Positions 1-8,285 of a stretch of 64,000 nt of DNA are shown here, one piece after another. Location of the stretch: assembly GCF_004405125.1 (NCBI RefSeq), contig NZ_SORX01000003.1, forward strand, positions 62,001 through 126,000, read 5' to 3'. The notes below the pieces were generated by a model. The model had not been told where the DNA came from and did no database searches. It saw only the letters and a program-made list of their open reading frames with translations. Within the stretch, counting starts at the first letter, position 1. Each line of letters starts with the position of its first letter. The position numbers and the translations under genes are program-made. The stretch is from Jeotgalibacillus salarius. GTDB lineage: Bacteria > Bacillota > Bacilli > Bacillales > Jeotgalibacillaceae.

Positions 1-18
1 AAAGGTGGGGTCTTCACA

Positions 19-1077
19 ATGAGTCGTTTTAAACCCGTCCGTCTTGGTAAAAGAGGACCTTCCTTTCTTATTGATAAACGTACGACGATCAGTATGCTGA
101 TTGCATTGGTTGTCGTAATTGGTGCATTTCTCATCAGTCTTGGCTTAGGGGAAGTATGGGTTCCGCCACAGGATATTATCAAAGTATTCTTTGGAGCAGG
201 TGAGCCGCTGAATGAGCTGGTGATCAAAGAGTTCAGACTTCCGCGTGTGCTGATTTCACTGCTGGTCGGGATCGCACTCGCAGTAGCAGGTGCATTGCTG
301 CAGGGAATGGTCAGAAATCCGCTCGCATCACCCGATGTCATCGGAATTTCAGGTGGCGCCAGCGTATTTGTTGTCGGGTTTCTTGTATTATTCAGTGATT
401 CGAACGGGGCACTGTCTGTATCGATACAATGGTTACCGGTAGCAGCTTTTCTCGGTGCTTTCATTGCAGCCGTACTTGTTTATGTTTTCTCATGGAAAAA
501 TGGTCTCTCTCCAATCCGGCTTGTGCTGATCGGGATTGGTCTTTCATTGTTTGCCAATGCGGTTACGACAATGCTGATGCTGATTGGACCAATCTATCGT
601 GCAAGTCAGGCAAATATATGGATTACCGGTTCAGTAAATGGCTCGACGTGGAGTCAGGTCTGGATTCTGCTTCCATGGGTCAGCGTACTATTATTGGCCG
701 CACTATTCATGGCACGTCACCTGAATCTTCTCGAACTGGGGGATGACATCAGCACCTCTATGGGCTCAATCGTGTCAAAACAGCGTATATTGATCCTTTT
801 GATCAGCACTGGACTCGTAGGCGGCTCTGTCGCATTTGCAGGCGGTATCGGCTTTGTAGGGCTCATGGCACCTCACCTTGCTAGGAAACTGATTGGTTCA
901 TCCTTCGGCTCTCTTATCCCGATGTCAGCTCTAATCGGTGCAGGACTTGTCATGCTGGCTGACTTAATGGGCCGTTTGATTGCTGCACCGCTCGAAATAC
1001 CAGCAGGTGTTTTCACAGCAGCTATAGGTGCACCTTACTTTATCTATCTATTATTTAAGGAAAGGGGCAAAAAATAG
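19..1077 (+). CDS. FecCD-family ferric-siderophore ABC transporter permease
   Basis: This is a membrane permease subunit of an iron(III)-siderophore (FecCD/BtuC family) importer, moving the chelate from a lipoprotein receptor across the membrane. The 352-residue length is normal for the family. After a basic N-terminus it has about ten hydrophobic segments, the family stretch LRQ-like 'LPRVLISLLVG' near residue 75, 'ALLQGMVRNPLASPDVIG' near 90-110, and the ATPase-contacting loop 'GFVGLMAPHLAR' near residue 280. A good ribosome site (AAAGGTGGGG) precedes the ATG. Its stop overlaps the next start by one base, so the two genes are coupled; the partner permease, receptor and ATPase presumably lie upstream, outside the window. 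The exact siderophore cannot be read. Confidence 0.93.
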   Translation: MSRFKPVRLGKRGPSFLIDKRTTISMLIALVVVIGAFLISLGLGEVWVPPQDIIKVFFGAGEPLNELVIKEFRLPRVLISLLVGIALAVAGALLQGMVRNPLASPDVIGISGGASVFVVGFLVLFSDSNGALSVSIQWLPVAAFLGAFIAAVLVYVFSWKNGLSPIRLVLIGIGLSLFANAVTTMLMLIGPIYRASQANIWITGSVNGSTWSQVWILLPWVSVLLLAALFMARHLNLLELGDDISTSMGSIVSKQRILILLISTGLVGGSVAFAGGIGFVGLMAPHLARKLIGSSFGSLIPMSALIGAGLVMLADLMGRLIAAPLEIPAGVFTAAIGAPYFIYLLFKERGKK

Positions 1078-1790
1078 TGAAACAAAATGAACTTTTTTCA
1101 TATATAGAAGACGCTTTCCCTGTCAGATTCAGTGAAACTGAACTGGGTACGGAATGGAACCTTTCAGAATGGTCCGATCCTGATACCGCTGCAGATGACA
1201 TTGCGTACATCCAGCAGCTTCAGGAAGCACCAAAGCTGATGGTGGCCGGTTCACTTTCAATGAAGCGAACAGCCTTTACACTCGTCAGTGTACTGCTTGC
1301 ACATTATAAAAGCGGTGAAAATTGGGACCTGGCTTCTTCTGATGTCAAGCTCGTGCACGATCAGGATGCTCCTTTTCAAATCGGTGTACACTTGAGCGGG
1401 ATACGTTCTTACGAAGAGGATCTTGAATGGGATGAATTACTGCGCAAACTGTACTTCGATTGGGTCAAACCATTGATCCTGTCAGTTGAAAAAGCCGGGA
1501 AAGTAAAGCAGATTGTGCTTTGGGAAAACTTCTTTATTTATTTGAGATGGTTTTATAAAAGCCTGGCACCTGAGTTACAAGGACTCGAGCAGCGTGACTG
1601 GGACGCTCATTGGCAGCAGATTGTCACTGAGGATTTCTTTGGAGAGGATGAACTTAATCCATTCTCACATCTGGATGCATTCAAAGCGAAGCGGGAACTT
1701 GAGGATGCACGTGTTCGCAGTACGTGCTGTTATAAATACATGCTGCCCGGTAAGAAAAATTGCCGGACTTGCTGTCTGATTAAAGAATAA
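1077..1790 (+). CDS. FhuF-type [2Fe-2S] ferric-siderophore reductase
   Basis: This is probably the cytoplasmic reductase that releases iron from the imported siderophore. The diagnostic feature is the C-terminal cysteine cluster Cys217-Cys218-x10-Cys229-x2-Cys232, the FhuF pattern that binds a [2Fe-2S] centre; the rest of the 237-residue protein is soluble and matches the IucA/FhuF-like helper fold in length. The start is a GTG that overlaps the TAG of the permease gene (TAGTG), indicating translational coupling within the siderophore operon. The operon ends at a strong hairpin just downstream. The family call rests on the cysteine spacing and context; overall identity to characterised FhuF proteins in this group is usually low. 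Confidence 0.82.
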   Translation: MKQNELFSYIEDAFPVRFSETELGTEWNLSEWSDPDTAADDIAYIQQLQEAPKLMVAGSLSMKRTAFTLVSVLLAHYKSGENWDLASSDVKLVHDQDAPFQIGVHLSGIRSYEEDLEWDELLRKLYFDWVKPLILSVEKAGKVKQIVLWENFFIYLRWFYKSLAPELQGLEQRDWDAHWQQIVTEDFFGEDELNPFSHLDAFKAKRELEDARVRSTCCYKYMLPGKKNCRTCCLIKE

Positions 1791-1793
1791 GGA

Positions 1794-1830
1794 AAAACGC
1801 GCTGTTCCTCACTCGGGAACAGCGCGTTTT
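1794..1830. terminator. Bidirectional intrinsic terminator
   Basis: A 15-bp perfect stem (1794-1808 with 1816-1830) flanked by A-run on one side and T-run on the other separates the convergent siderophore operon and the DUF4064 gene, so it can stop transcription from both sides. Confidence 0.92.
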
Positions 1831-1834
1831 GTGA

Positions 1835-2296
1835 TTATAAAGGTCTCATCTCATCATCTGAATGCGTATAAGGATCTTCTACTACTTTCGGCTTGCGCGC
1901 GAAGCACATGATACCTGCAATCAGGAATAAGAGTGCCGGCAGCCATCCTAAGAGAAGCGTACCCAATCCTACAACCAGTGCACTTGCAATGAGTAATCCG
2001 CCTGCAAGCTTTGGTTTTTTGTTGCGTTTCATTGCGAATAATGAGATTAAGCTTAAAATTGTACTGATAATAACGACTACATTAAAGAATACGCCCAGGT
2101 TTTCAAACCAGCCTGCTATCACCGAAGGGTCTATCCCTGCATCAGCCAAAGCCGGGTCATTTTGAAATTCCCTCTCAATTTCCTCCTGCATGGCCGGATC
2201 GTTAAATAATGCACTCATAATAAATACACCGATCATCATTAAAATATTGACGACGATACCAATAATCGTCAATACACCTTCTGCTGTTCTTTTCAT
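1835..2296 (-). CDS. DUF4064 membrane protein
   Basis: A 153-residue integral membrane protein of the DUF4064 family, common in Bacillales and of unknown function. It begins MKRTAEGVLTIIG and has four hydrophobic segments (about residues 7-30, 65-85, 95-112, 115-135) with an acidic loop between the first two; the acidic loop (NDPAMQEEIEREF) probably lies outside. I place the start at 2296, where GGGAGG stands eight bases ahead of the ATG; the reading frame stays open upstream but without a ribosome site. It lies downstream of the HAD gene on the same strand with an 81-bp gap. Confidence 0.85.
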   Translation of the reverse strand: MKRTAEGVLTIIGIVVNILMMIGVFIMSALFNDPAMQEEIEREFQNDPALADAGIDPSVIAGWFENLGVFFNVVVIISTILSLISLFAMKRNKKPKLAGGLLIASALVVGLGTLLLGWLPALLFLIAGIMCFARKPKVVEDPYTHSDDEMRPL

Positions 2297-2377
2297 CTGA
2301 TTACCTCCCAGTAATGTAATATGTATGATTTCCTTATCCCCTTCTTTACGAAATCTTACACATAAAGGTTTCAACTT

Positions 2378-3160
2378 TTATAGCAGATTTAATATTTCTT
2401 TCAAACGGCTAACAGTCTGATCAGGTGAACCTTCACCTTTCCCCGGCACAACTGACGCGTCATGCTGAATCCAGACACTATGTATACCCATTCTATTTGC
2501 TCCGAGAATATCTGTTTTCAAATTGTCTCCAACCATCCATACGTCTTGTGCAGATTGATTCGTTACTCTCAGGGCATGCTCAAAGATTGCCTGACCCGGC
2601 TTTCCTTCTCCTATGTTCCCTGATATCACAATGTGATCAAAGTAAGAAACCAACTCAGGTGTAATACGCAGTTTTTCCAGCTGAAGTGAAGGAGCGCCGT
2701 TTGTAATAATGGAAAGTTTAATTCCTCTACCTTTCAATTCCTTTAATACATCAAGCGTTTCTTCATATAAAAATGGAGAATTTTTTCTGTGTGCAATGAA
2801 ACACTTCCTCAGCACGTTGCCTGATTGATCAATACCACATGAGCGTAAAGCTGTCTCCCACACGCTGTTTTGAAATTGTTCAATCTCTGCTCCCATTTCC
2901 CTGAATTGATGATGGATCGGGTCTCCGAAACTTCCCCACAGTCCTTCAAATGGATTAATGCCAATCATTTTTGTGAAATCGTAAAACGAATACTTCTGAT
3001 AAAGCTGCGGTGCTGCTTTTTTTACTTCAGCAAGCAGTTCATCCGGGTTTGCCCCATATAAATCTTCAGCATCCTTCACTGTTTTTTCAAGCGCGGTTTC
3101 AATGCTCTTTTTATCCCATAAAAGTGTATCATCAAGATCGAAAAAGATTGCAGATGGCAT
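2378..3160 (-). CDS. HAD-superfamily hydrolase (phosphatase)
   Basis: A 260-residue haloacid-dehalogenase-type phosphohydrolase. Motif I is FFDLDDTL with the nucleophile and acid Asp8 and Asp10, motif II is the Thr in 'SIITNGAP', motif III is the Lys of 'GEGKPGQ', and motif IV is 'VGDNLKTDILGA'. A long helical cap (residues 15-110) places it with the YjjG/YsaA-like subfamily that acts on small phosphorylated metabolites such as nucleotides or phosphoserine; the substrate is not evident. The ATG at 3160 has the ribosome site GGAGCTGACG upstream. Its promoter region runs into the 21-bp repeat array at 3268-3400. Confidence 0.88.
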   Translation of the reverse strand: MPSAIFFDLDDTLLWDKKSIETALEKTVKDAEDLYGANPDELLAEVKKAAPQLYQKYSFYDFTKMIGINPFEGLWGSFGDPIHHQFREMGAEIEQFQNSVWETALRSCGIDQSGNVLRKCFIAHRKNSPFLYEETLDVLKELKGRGIKLSIITNGAPSLQLEKLRITPELVSYFDHIVISGNIGEGKPGQAIFEHALRVTNQSAQDVWMVGDNLKTDILGANRMGIHSVWIQHDASVVPGKGEGSPDQTVSRLKEILNLL

Positions 3161-3267
3161 ATCGTCAGCTCCAGTTCAGTTAGATTGTAATATTGTCACA
3201 AAATTCGGTGGATAAAGCAATTGGTTTTTAGGATTTTGGTGGTCCGGGCGGTGCAGTGCATTTGCTG

Positions 3268-3400
3268 GTTCGTGAAATTTCGAGCGGAGTTCGTGGAATT
3301 ACACGTGATGTTCGGAGAATAACATGCCCTGTTCGGAGAATAACTCGGGTGGTTCGGAGAAAAATCACGTTGGTTCATAGAATAGTGTAATTTGACCTAT
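3268..3400. repeat. Array A: six 21-bp units, consensus GTTCGGAGAATnA
   Basis: Six units start at 3268, 3289, 3310, 3331, 3352 and 3373, each exactly 21 bases apart. The first 11-13 bases are conserved (GTTCGGAGAATAA and close variants), the remaining 8-10 are unrelated between units. The last unit runs into a flank reading GTGTAATTTGACCTATCCCCAT, broken here as GTGTAATTTGACC then TATCCCCAT, which recurs after array B at 8463-8497. It lies between the HAD gene and the terminator of the cystine-importer operon. An open frame across the minus strand gives a degenerate YSPN-type heptapeptide repeat, which I attribute to 21 being a multiple of three. Confidence 0.9.
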
Positions 3401-3416
3401 CCCCATCCGTAGAAAA

Positions 3417-3446
3417 TTCCCCGCAGCCATCACAAGCTGCGGGGAA
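3417..3446 (-). terminator. Intrinsic terminator of the cystine-importer operon
   Basis: An 11-bp perfect stem (TTCCCCGCAGC with its complement, loop of eight) lies ten bases past the stop of the ATPase gene; on the minus strand it is followed by TTTTC. Confidence 0.88.
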
Positions 3447-3455
3447 CAATAAAAA

Positions 3456-4205
3456 TTATGATGGATTCAGCACCCGGTCAAGAAACTGCTTCGTTCTCGC
3501 TTCTTTTGGTGCTTTCAGTATTTCTTTTGGCGGCCCTTGTTCTACTACGACACCGCCGTCGATAAACATGACATGATCGGCAACTTCTTCAGCAAACTTC
3601 AGCTCATGTGTCACAACGACCATGGTCTGTCCTTCTTTGGCGAGTTCTCTCATAACGCTTAGCACTTCGCCCACCAGTTCAGGGTCAAGTGCTGAAGTCG
3701 GCTCATCAAATAACATCAGCTCCGGCTGAATCGCCAGGGCGCGTGCTATGCCTACACGCTGCTGTTGTCCGCCGGAGAGTTGATGCGGATGAAGGTGCAT
3801 CTTCTCCCCGAGACCCACTTTTTCCAGCAGAAAGACTGCTTTTTCACGCACTTCTTCTTTTTTCAGACCCTGTACAATCACAGGACCTTCCATGACGTTT
3901 TCAAGTGCTGTTTTATGTGGAAAAAGGTTGTATGACTGAAAGACCATACCGGATTTTCGGCGAAGCTTCAGGATTTCATTCTTTTTTGGCTGTTTGGAAA
4001 AATCCAGCTTGAAACCATCAGAGAATTGATACAGCCCCTGATTTGGCATTTCAAGTGCATTTAAACACCGTAAAAAAGTTGTTTTGCCGGAACCGGATGG
4101 ACCGATAATTGCGACGACACTTCCTTTTGGCACGTCTAGATCAATGCCCCGAAGCACGTCAAGATCGCCAAAAGATTTATGAAGATTTTTCACCTGAATC
4201 TGCAT
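3456..4205 (-). CDS. tcyC: Polar amino-acid (probably cystine) ABC transporter ATPase
   Basis: A 249-residue PAAT-family ATPase that powers uptake of a polar amino acid. It has Walker [10 protein letters not shown] near residue 35, Q-loop '[11 protein letters not shown]', ABC signature [15 protein letters not shown], and Walker [13 protein letters not shown] with the H-loop 'VVTHEL'. It is the last gene of a three-gene operon (receptor, permease, ATPase), 12 bases after the permease, with ribosome site AAGGAG. The cystine assignment comes from the receptor gene, which has the 'GKQSAQSLTSNY' stretch seen in TcyA-type proteins; glutamine- or arginine-specific systems would look similar, so substrate is inferred, not shown. 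Confidence 0.85.
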   Translation of the reverse strand: MQIQVKNLHKSFGDLDVLRGIDLDVPKGSVVAIIGPSGSGKTTFLRCLNALEMPNQGLYQFSDGFKLDFSKQPKKNEILKLRRKSGMVFQSYNLFPHKTALENVMEGPVIVQGLKKEEVREKAVFLLEKVGLGEKMHLHPHQLSGGQQQRVGIARALAIQPELMLFDEPTSALDPELVGEVLSVMRELAKEGQTMVVVTHELKFAEEVADHVMFIDGGVVVEQGPPKEILKAPKEARTKQFLDRVLNPS

Positions 4206-4217
4206 CTGATCAACTCC

Positions 4218-4928
4218 TTATTTTGCGACATAGCGATCCAGCTTTTTCTCAATCCTGCCCTGAACAAGTGACAGGACAAAGCAGACAATCCAGTACAGAA
4301 TTGCAGCTGTAATATATAACTGAAGAAAATCGTAAGTCCTTGCGGCAATTTCCTGCGACTTTCTGAACAGTTCTATCACTAATATTTGAGAAGCAAGTGA
4401 TGTATCCTTTACCAGGCTGATAAAGGAATTTGATAACGGCGGAATAGACACCCTTGTTGCCTGCGGTATGATAATGCGGCGCAGCGTTTGAGGATAAGTC
4501 ATCCCAATCGTATACCCCGCCTCCCATTGTCCTTTTGGAACTGAAAGAATAGATGCACGCAGGATTTCAGAAGCGTACGCACCTACATTCAACGAAAATG
4601 CAATGACTGCACTCGGAAACGGTTCGAGCGTAATTCCCAGATCCGGAAGACCATAAAATACGATAAACAACTGAACAAGCAGCGGCGTTCCCCGGATTGC
4701 TGATACATATACTCTTGCAATGCCTGAAAGGATTTTATTACCCGAGAGGCGTGCAAGTGCTGTCAAAAGCGCAAGGATCAAGCCAAATGTAAAAGCAAAA
4801 AGAGTAAGCGGAATCGTATTTTTGATTCCGCCTCCCACCATCGGTCCAATTGAAGACCAAAACAGCTCCCAGTCAACTAATGGATCCGCTGCTCCTAGTA
4901 TAAAATTACTGAGAAACATCTTCGCCAA
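4218..4928 (-). CDS. tcyB: Polar amino-acid (probably cystine) ABC transporter permease
   Basis: A 236-residue inner-membrane permease of the HisMQ/GlnP family. It carries the N-terminal 'GIKNTIPLTLFAF' segment, 'YVSAIRGTPLLVQLFIVFYG' near residue 90, and the ATPase-contact loop 'EAGYTIGMTYPQTLRRIIIPQA' near residue 150-170. The frame starts with TTG at 4928, inside the last 23 bases of the receptor gene; an ATG three codons later (4919) is an equally plausible start. The overlap points to translational coupling with the receptor. Confidence 0.86.
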   Translation of the reverse strand: MAKMFLSNFILGAADPLVDWELFWSSIGPMVGGGIKNTIPLTLFAFTFGLILALLTALARLSGNKILSGIARVYVSAIRGTPLLVQLFIVFYGLPDLGITLEPFPSAVIAFSLNVGAYASEILRASILSVPKGQWEAGYTIGMTYPQTLRRIIIPQATRVSIPPLSNSFISLVKDTSLASQILVIELFRKSQEIAARTYDFLQLYITAAILYWIVCFVLSLVQGRIEKKLDRYVAK

Positions 4929-5706
4929 ACCATTTCTCTGAGATTTCAGTCAGTGTACCGTCTTCCTGCATCTCTTCTAAATGCTTATTAAATTCTTCAA
5001 CCAGTTCTTCATTTCCCTGACGGAACATGAATGCACTTTCTGAAACGTCACTTTCTTCGGCAGCAATTTTAATTCCTGCATTTGGCTGCTGCTGTTCGAA
5101 GTCCAGAATGGCAAGCTTATCATTGACCGTTACTTCTGCACGGCCTGTTTTAATCAGTTCAATTGCCTGTGCAAGTCCTTCAACCTGTACAAGCTCAGCA
5201 CCATATTCAGTTGCGATATCAGCGTAGTTACTTGTTAACGACTGTGCTGACTGCTTTCCTTCGATATCTTCAAATGAAGATACATCACTGTTTTCTTCAG
5301 GCACTACGACTACTGCAGATGAAAGTGTATATGGATGTGAGAAATCATACGTTTCAAGACGCTCATCATTAATCCCAACCTGATTCGCAATCACATCAAA
5401 ACGCTCTGAGTTTAGTCCTTCAAACATGGAGTCCCATTGTGTTTCGTTATACTCCACTTCCACACCCATACGTTCTGCTACTTCGTTCATTACTTCTACG
5501 TCATAACCTGTGAGGGCATCAGAGTCATCATGGAATGTAAATGGTGCATACGTTCCTTCCGTTCCAACTGCGATGACGCCTTCTTCCTGAATTGATTCAA
5601 GAAGATTCTGGTCCTCACTTGACGTATTATTGCTTTCTTCTTCAGATGAACCGCAACCTGCAAGTACCCCTGTTAATAGTATTGATGCTGCTAAAGTTTT
5701 CTTCAT
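4906..5706 (-). CDS. tcyA: Cystine/polar amino-acid-binding lipoprotein
   Basis: The extracellular receptor of the importer, 266 residues. The N-terminus is a lipoprotein signal (MKKTLAASILLTGVLAGC) with lipobox LAGC and an acidic linker, followed by an SBP_bac_3 domain: 'GVIAVGTEGTYAPFTF', 'LTGYDVEVMNEVAERMG', 'DVIANQVGINDERLETYDFSHPY' (fragments). The segment GKQSAQSLTSNYADIA resembles L-cystine-binding TcyA/FliY proteins, which is why I favour cystine. I start at the ATG 5706, preceded by AGGTGG; the longer open frame has no ribosome site. The gene is divergent from the persulfide operon, a sensible pairing for sulfur handling. Confidence 0.85.
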   Translation of the reverse strand: MKKTLAASILLTGVLAGCGSSEEESNNTSSEDQNLLESIQEEGVIAVGTEGTYAPFTFHDDSDALTGYDVEVMNEVAERMGVEVEYNETQWDSMFEGLNSERFDVIANQVGINDERLETYDFSHPYTLSSAVVVVPEENSDVSSFEDIEGKQSAQSLTSNYADIATEYGAELVQVEGLAQAIELIKTGRAEVTVNDKLAILDFEQQQPNAGIKIAAEESDVSESAFMFRQGNEELVEEFNKHLEEMQEDGTLTEISEKWFGEDVSQ

Positions 5707-5748
5707 ATTAAAACCACCTATTCTTATCGGATTTATGTCATAAGCATG

Positions 5749-5777
5749 ATTGTACGTTGATTCGGGTAAATTGTAAA
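5749..5777 (-). promoter_or_regulatory. Sigma-A promoter of the cystine-importer operon
   Basis: On the minus strand TTTACA (5772-5777), a 17-bp spacer and TACAAT (5749-5754) form a good sigma-A promoter, about 43 bases ahead of the tcyA start. No S-box or palindromic CymR-like site was evident to me here. Confidence 0.6.
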
Positions 5778-5802
5778 TACCGAAATTTTTTGAGCTCCGG
5801 GG

Positions 5803-5853
5803 TTGCATTTATTTTCAGGAGATGTTTTAATACAAATATACCCCACAGGGTAT
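5803..5853 (+). promoter_or_regulatory. Sigma-A promoter with CsoR/CstR-type operator
   Basis: TTGCAT (5803-5808), a 17-bp spacer and TTTAAT (5826-5831) form the promoter of the persulfide operon. From 5838 the inverted repeat ATACCC-CACA-GGGTAT spans the expected transcription start. C-rich/G-rich operators of this form are bound by CsoR-family repressors, of which CstR senses persulfides and controls cst operons in Staphylococcus. No repressor gene is in the window. The promoter call is sequence-based; the regulator is inferred from operator form plus gene content. Confidence 0.75.
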
Positions 5854-5893
5854 TAACAAAATCTCTGTGAAACGAACTAGGAGGAGTTAAACA

Positions 5894-7306
5894 ATGTTAT
5901 TCCGTTCTTATTTTGACGATAAACTTGCACAATATTCATATTTAGTTGGATGTCAGCGTACTGGAGAGGCCATTCTTGTAGATCCCCCACGCGACGTTGA
6001 GCCAATTCTGGCAGATGCAAAAAAAGAAGGGTTGAATGTATCGGCTGCGACTGAAACTCATATCCACGCTGACTTTGTATCAGGTGCCCGCCAGCTTGCT
6101 GAGAAGCATGGTGTAAAACTATACCTTTCAGATGAAGGCGATAATGACTGGAAATATCAATACACTGACAACTTAAATGTTCAGCCGCTTACAGATGGTG
6201 ACGAATTTAAGATTGGAAATATCAAATTTGAAGTCATGCACACACCAGGTCATACCCCTGAGAGTATCTCATTCGTCTTAACTGACCTTGGCGGCGGTGC
6301 TGATAAGCCAATGGGTATCTTTACAGGAGACTTTGTCTTTGTTGGTGATATCGGACGCCCTGACTTACTTGAAAAAGCTGCAGGTGCTGCAGGTACTGCT
6401 GAAACCGGTGCAAAATCAATGTTCAAATCACTTCAGCGTTTCAAAGATCTGCCTGATCACATGATGGTATGGCCGGGTCACGGTGCAGGAAGTGCATGTG
6501 GCAAATCACTTGGTGCTGTCCCTCAATCTACTGTAGGGTATGAAAAGCAATTTAACTGGGCTTTAAATGAAAACGATGAACAGAAATTTATTGATGAGCT
6601 ATTGAAAGATCAGCCGGAAGCACCTAAATATTTTGCTCAAATGAAAAAAGTAAATAAGCTTGGACCTGCAATCGTTGAAGATCCAACTGTTGAGTGGTTC
6701 GTAAACGCTGAAGACGTAGTTGAATTCAGCAAACAGGATGGCAACATTCTGATTGATACACGCCAGTCTAAAGAAGCTGAAAAAGGACTTGTTCCCGGTT
6801 CAATCAACATTCCATTCGGAAAAATGCTGCCAAACTGGTCTGGCTGGTTAGTCGATTACGATGAAAAAATTGCGCTTGTTGTTGAAAAAGACCAGGCTGA
6901 AGAAGCAATGAAGATTCTGCGTTCTATCCATTTAGATAACGTTGTAAAGCTGGCTGAACCTTCACTGATCGAGTCTGTTGCAACTGAAACGTATCAGTCT
7001 GTTGATACTGAAGAGTTTGCAAAGCAGAAGGATCAGACTGATTATCAGGTCATTGACGTGCGTAATGATTCTGAATGGAACAGCGGACGCATAGAAGGAA
7101 CAGAGCACAAAATGCTTGGACACCTTCGCGACGCAGGTAAAGAGCTTGATAAAAACAAGCCGGTATTAATTCACTGTCAGTCAGGCGCACGCTCTGCAAT
7201 CGCTGCAAGTGTGATGCTGTCACTTGGATTTGATGACGTGACACACCTGAACGGCGGATTCAACGCATGGTCTAATAACCGTCCTAAAGAAGTTGTAACC
7301 AACTAA
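5894..7306 (+). CDS. cstB: CstB-like persulfide dioxygenase-sulfurtransferase
   Basis: A 470-residue fusion enzyme that oxidises low-molecular-weight persulfides to thiosulfate. The N-terminal metallo-beta-lactamase-fold persulfide dioxygenase (residues 1-245) has the iron ligands His56 and His58 with Asp60 in THIHAD, His120 in HTPGH, Asp146 and His196, and 'GDIGRPDLLE'. Cys20 and Cys202 flank it; Cys202 stands where CstB has its reactive domain cysteine. Residues 265-360 form a rhodanese-like domain that has lost its cysteine (the loop reads VVEKDQAEE), and residues 365-470 form a complete rhodanese with Cys428 in HCQSGARS. This MBL, pseudo-rhodanese, rhodanese order is that of CstB/YrkH. 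Ribosome site GGAGG precedes the ATG. It heads a three-gene operon. Confidence 0.93.
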   Translation: MLFRSYFDDKLAQYSYLVGCQRTGEAILVDPPRDVEPILADAKKEGLNVSAATETHIHADFVSGARQLAEKHGVKLYLSDEGDNDWKYQYTDNLNVQPLTDGDEFKIGNIKFEVMHTPGHTPESISFVLTDLGGGADKPMGIFTGDFVFVGDIGRPDLLEKAAGAAGTAETGAKSMFKSLQRFKDLPDHMMVWPGHGAGSACGKSLGAVPQSTVGYEKQFNWALNENDEQKFIDELLKDQPEAPKYFAQMKKVNKLGPAIVEDPTVEWFVNAEDVVEFSKQDGNILIDTRQSKEAEKGLVPGSINIPFGKMLPNWSGWLVDYDEKIALVVEKDQAEEAMKILRSIHLDNVVKLAEPSLIESVATETYQSVDTEEFAKQKDQTDYQVIDVRNDSEWNSGRIEGTEHKMLGHLRDAGKELDKNKPVLIHCQSGARSAIAASVMLSLGFDDVTHLNGGFNAWSNNRPKEVVTN

Positions 7307-7322
7307 GAAAGGGGCCAGCTTA

Positions 7323-7670
7323 ATGGAATGGATTTTAATTGGTGCAGTCGTACTCTTCTTCGTCTGGCGCATGATGCCGGCGAAGGGTGTACGCACCATT
7401 TCCCCGGATGAACTAAAGAATATGAAAAAAACAAAGGATTCTCAGTGGATTGACGTCAGAACACCTGGAGAATTCAAATCACGTAATATGAGAGGGTTTG
7501 ACAATATACCGCTTGGCAGTCTGCCGAATCAGACATCCATGCTGGACCCTGAGAAAGAAACAGTTGTGCTGTGCCAAAGTGGAATGCGCAGTGCACAGGC
7601 AGCAAAAATTTTAAAGAAAAAAGGATTTAAAAACGTTGCGAACGTTCGCGGCGGGATGAATCAACTATAA
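7323..7670 (+). CDS. Membrane-anchored rhodanese
   Basis: A 115-residue single-domain sulfurtransferase tethered by one N-terminal transmembrane helix (about residues 3-18). The rhodanese domain (25-115) has 'QWIDVRTPGEF', 'NIPLGSLPNQ' and the active loop CQSGMRS with Cys84. It resembles YqhL-type proteins. It lies 16 bases after cstB with ribosome site AAAGGGG and 19 bases ahead of the TusA-rhodanese gene, so it probably passes sulfane sulfur between membrane-linked sulfide oxidation and the soluble enzymes; that role is inferred from position. Confidence 0.85.
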   Translation: MEWILIGAVVLFFVWRMMPAKGVRTISPDELKNMKKTKDSQWIDVRTPGEFKSRNMRGFDNIPLGSLPNQTSMLDPEKETVVLCQSGMRSAQAAKILKKKGFKNVANVRGGMNQL

Positions 7671-7689
7671 TGAGGAGTGTTTACATTTT

Positions 7690-8271
7690 ATGCATGCAGA
7701 TCACAAATTAGATGCAAAGGGCTTAGCTTGTCCGATGCCAATCGTACGTACAAAGAAATCAATGGCGAACCTACAGGAAGGTGAAGTGCTTGAAATCACA
7801 ACAACTGACCAGGGTTCCCTTGCAGATATGAAGGCATGGTGCAAATCTACAGGTAATGAATACTTGTCAGGAACTGAAGAAGGCAAGGTTCAGGTACACT
7901 ATATTAAACGCGTGGAAAAAAAGCAGTACGTGCCAAAAACAGAACTGAAGTCTATTAGTAATGAAGAGCTTGAAGCAATTATTGCTGAACAGCCGGCAGT
8001 GATTCTTGATGTGCGTGAGCCTGAAGAGTATGCAGGCGGACACATTCCTGGCGCTCACTCTGTTCCCCTTGCACAGGTTGAAAACTACATTGCAGCACTG
8101 CCTGAAGAAGAAACAGTGTATGTACTATGTAAATCAGGTAAACGCAGTCAGGCTGCATGTGACAACATCAGATCAAACGGACGCGAGAACCTGATCCGTG
8201 TAACACCAGGTATGAGTGAATGGAATGGTCCAATCGCAACTTCACTTGCAGCAACTGCAGGTGCGAGATAA
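7690..8271 (+). CDS. TusA-rhodanese fusion sulfurtransferase (YrkF/CstA-like)
   Basis: A 193-residue two-domain sulfur carrier/transferase. Residues 1-75 are a TusA (SirA) domain with the carrier cysteine in the CPMP motif (Cys14); residues 85-193 are a rhodanese with 'VILDVREPEEYAGGHIPGA' (fragment) and active loop CKSGKRS, Cys147. The architecture matches YrkF of Bacillus and two thirds of staphylococcal CstA, which also has a DsrE domain; that domain is absent here and no DsrE gene follows. It is the last gene of the operon, with ribosome site GAGGAG. A terminator follows the stop. Confidence 0.88.
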   Translation: MHADHKLDAKGLACPMPIVRTKKSMANLQEGEVLEITTTDQGSLADMKAWCKSTGNEYLSGTEEGKVQVHYIKRVEKKQYVPKTELKSISNEELEAIIAEQPAVILDVREPEEYAGGHIPGAHSVPLAQVENYIAALPEEETVYVLCKSGKRSQAACDNIRSNGRENLIRVTPGMSEWNGPIATSLAATAGAR

Positions 8272-8285
8272 ATCATGGTTGATGA

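Noticed and set aside
3196-3378. A 60-residue minus-strand open frame with YSPN-type heptapeptide repeats
   Set aside because: It lies wholly in array A, has no ribosome site, and a 21-bp period keeps any frame in step automatically. Array B has the same open frame without a start.
3268-3400. CRISPR-like appearance of arrays A and B (repeat plus variable spacer)
   Set aside because: The unit is only 21 bp with 8-10 variable bases, the repeats are degenerate, and no cas gene is near. Spacers of that size are not compatible with any known CRISPR type.
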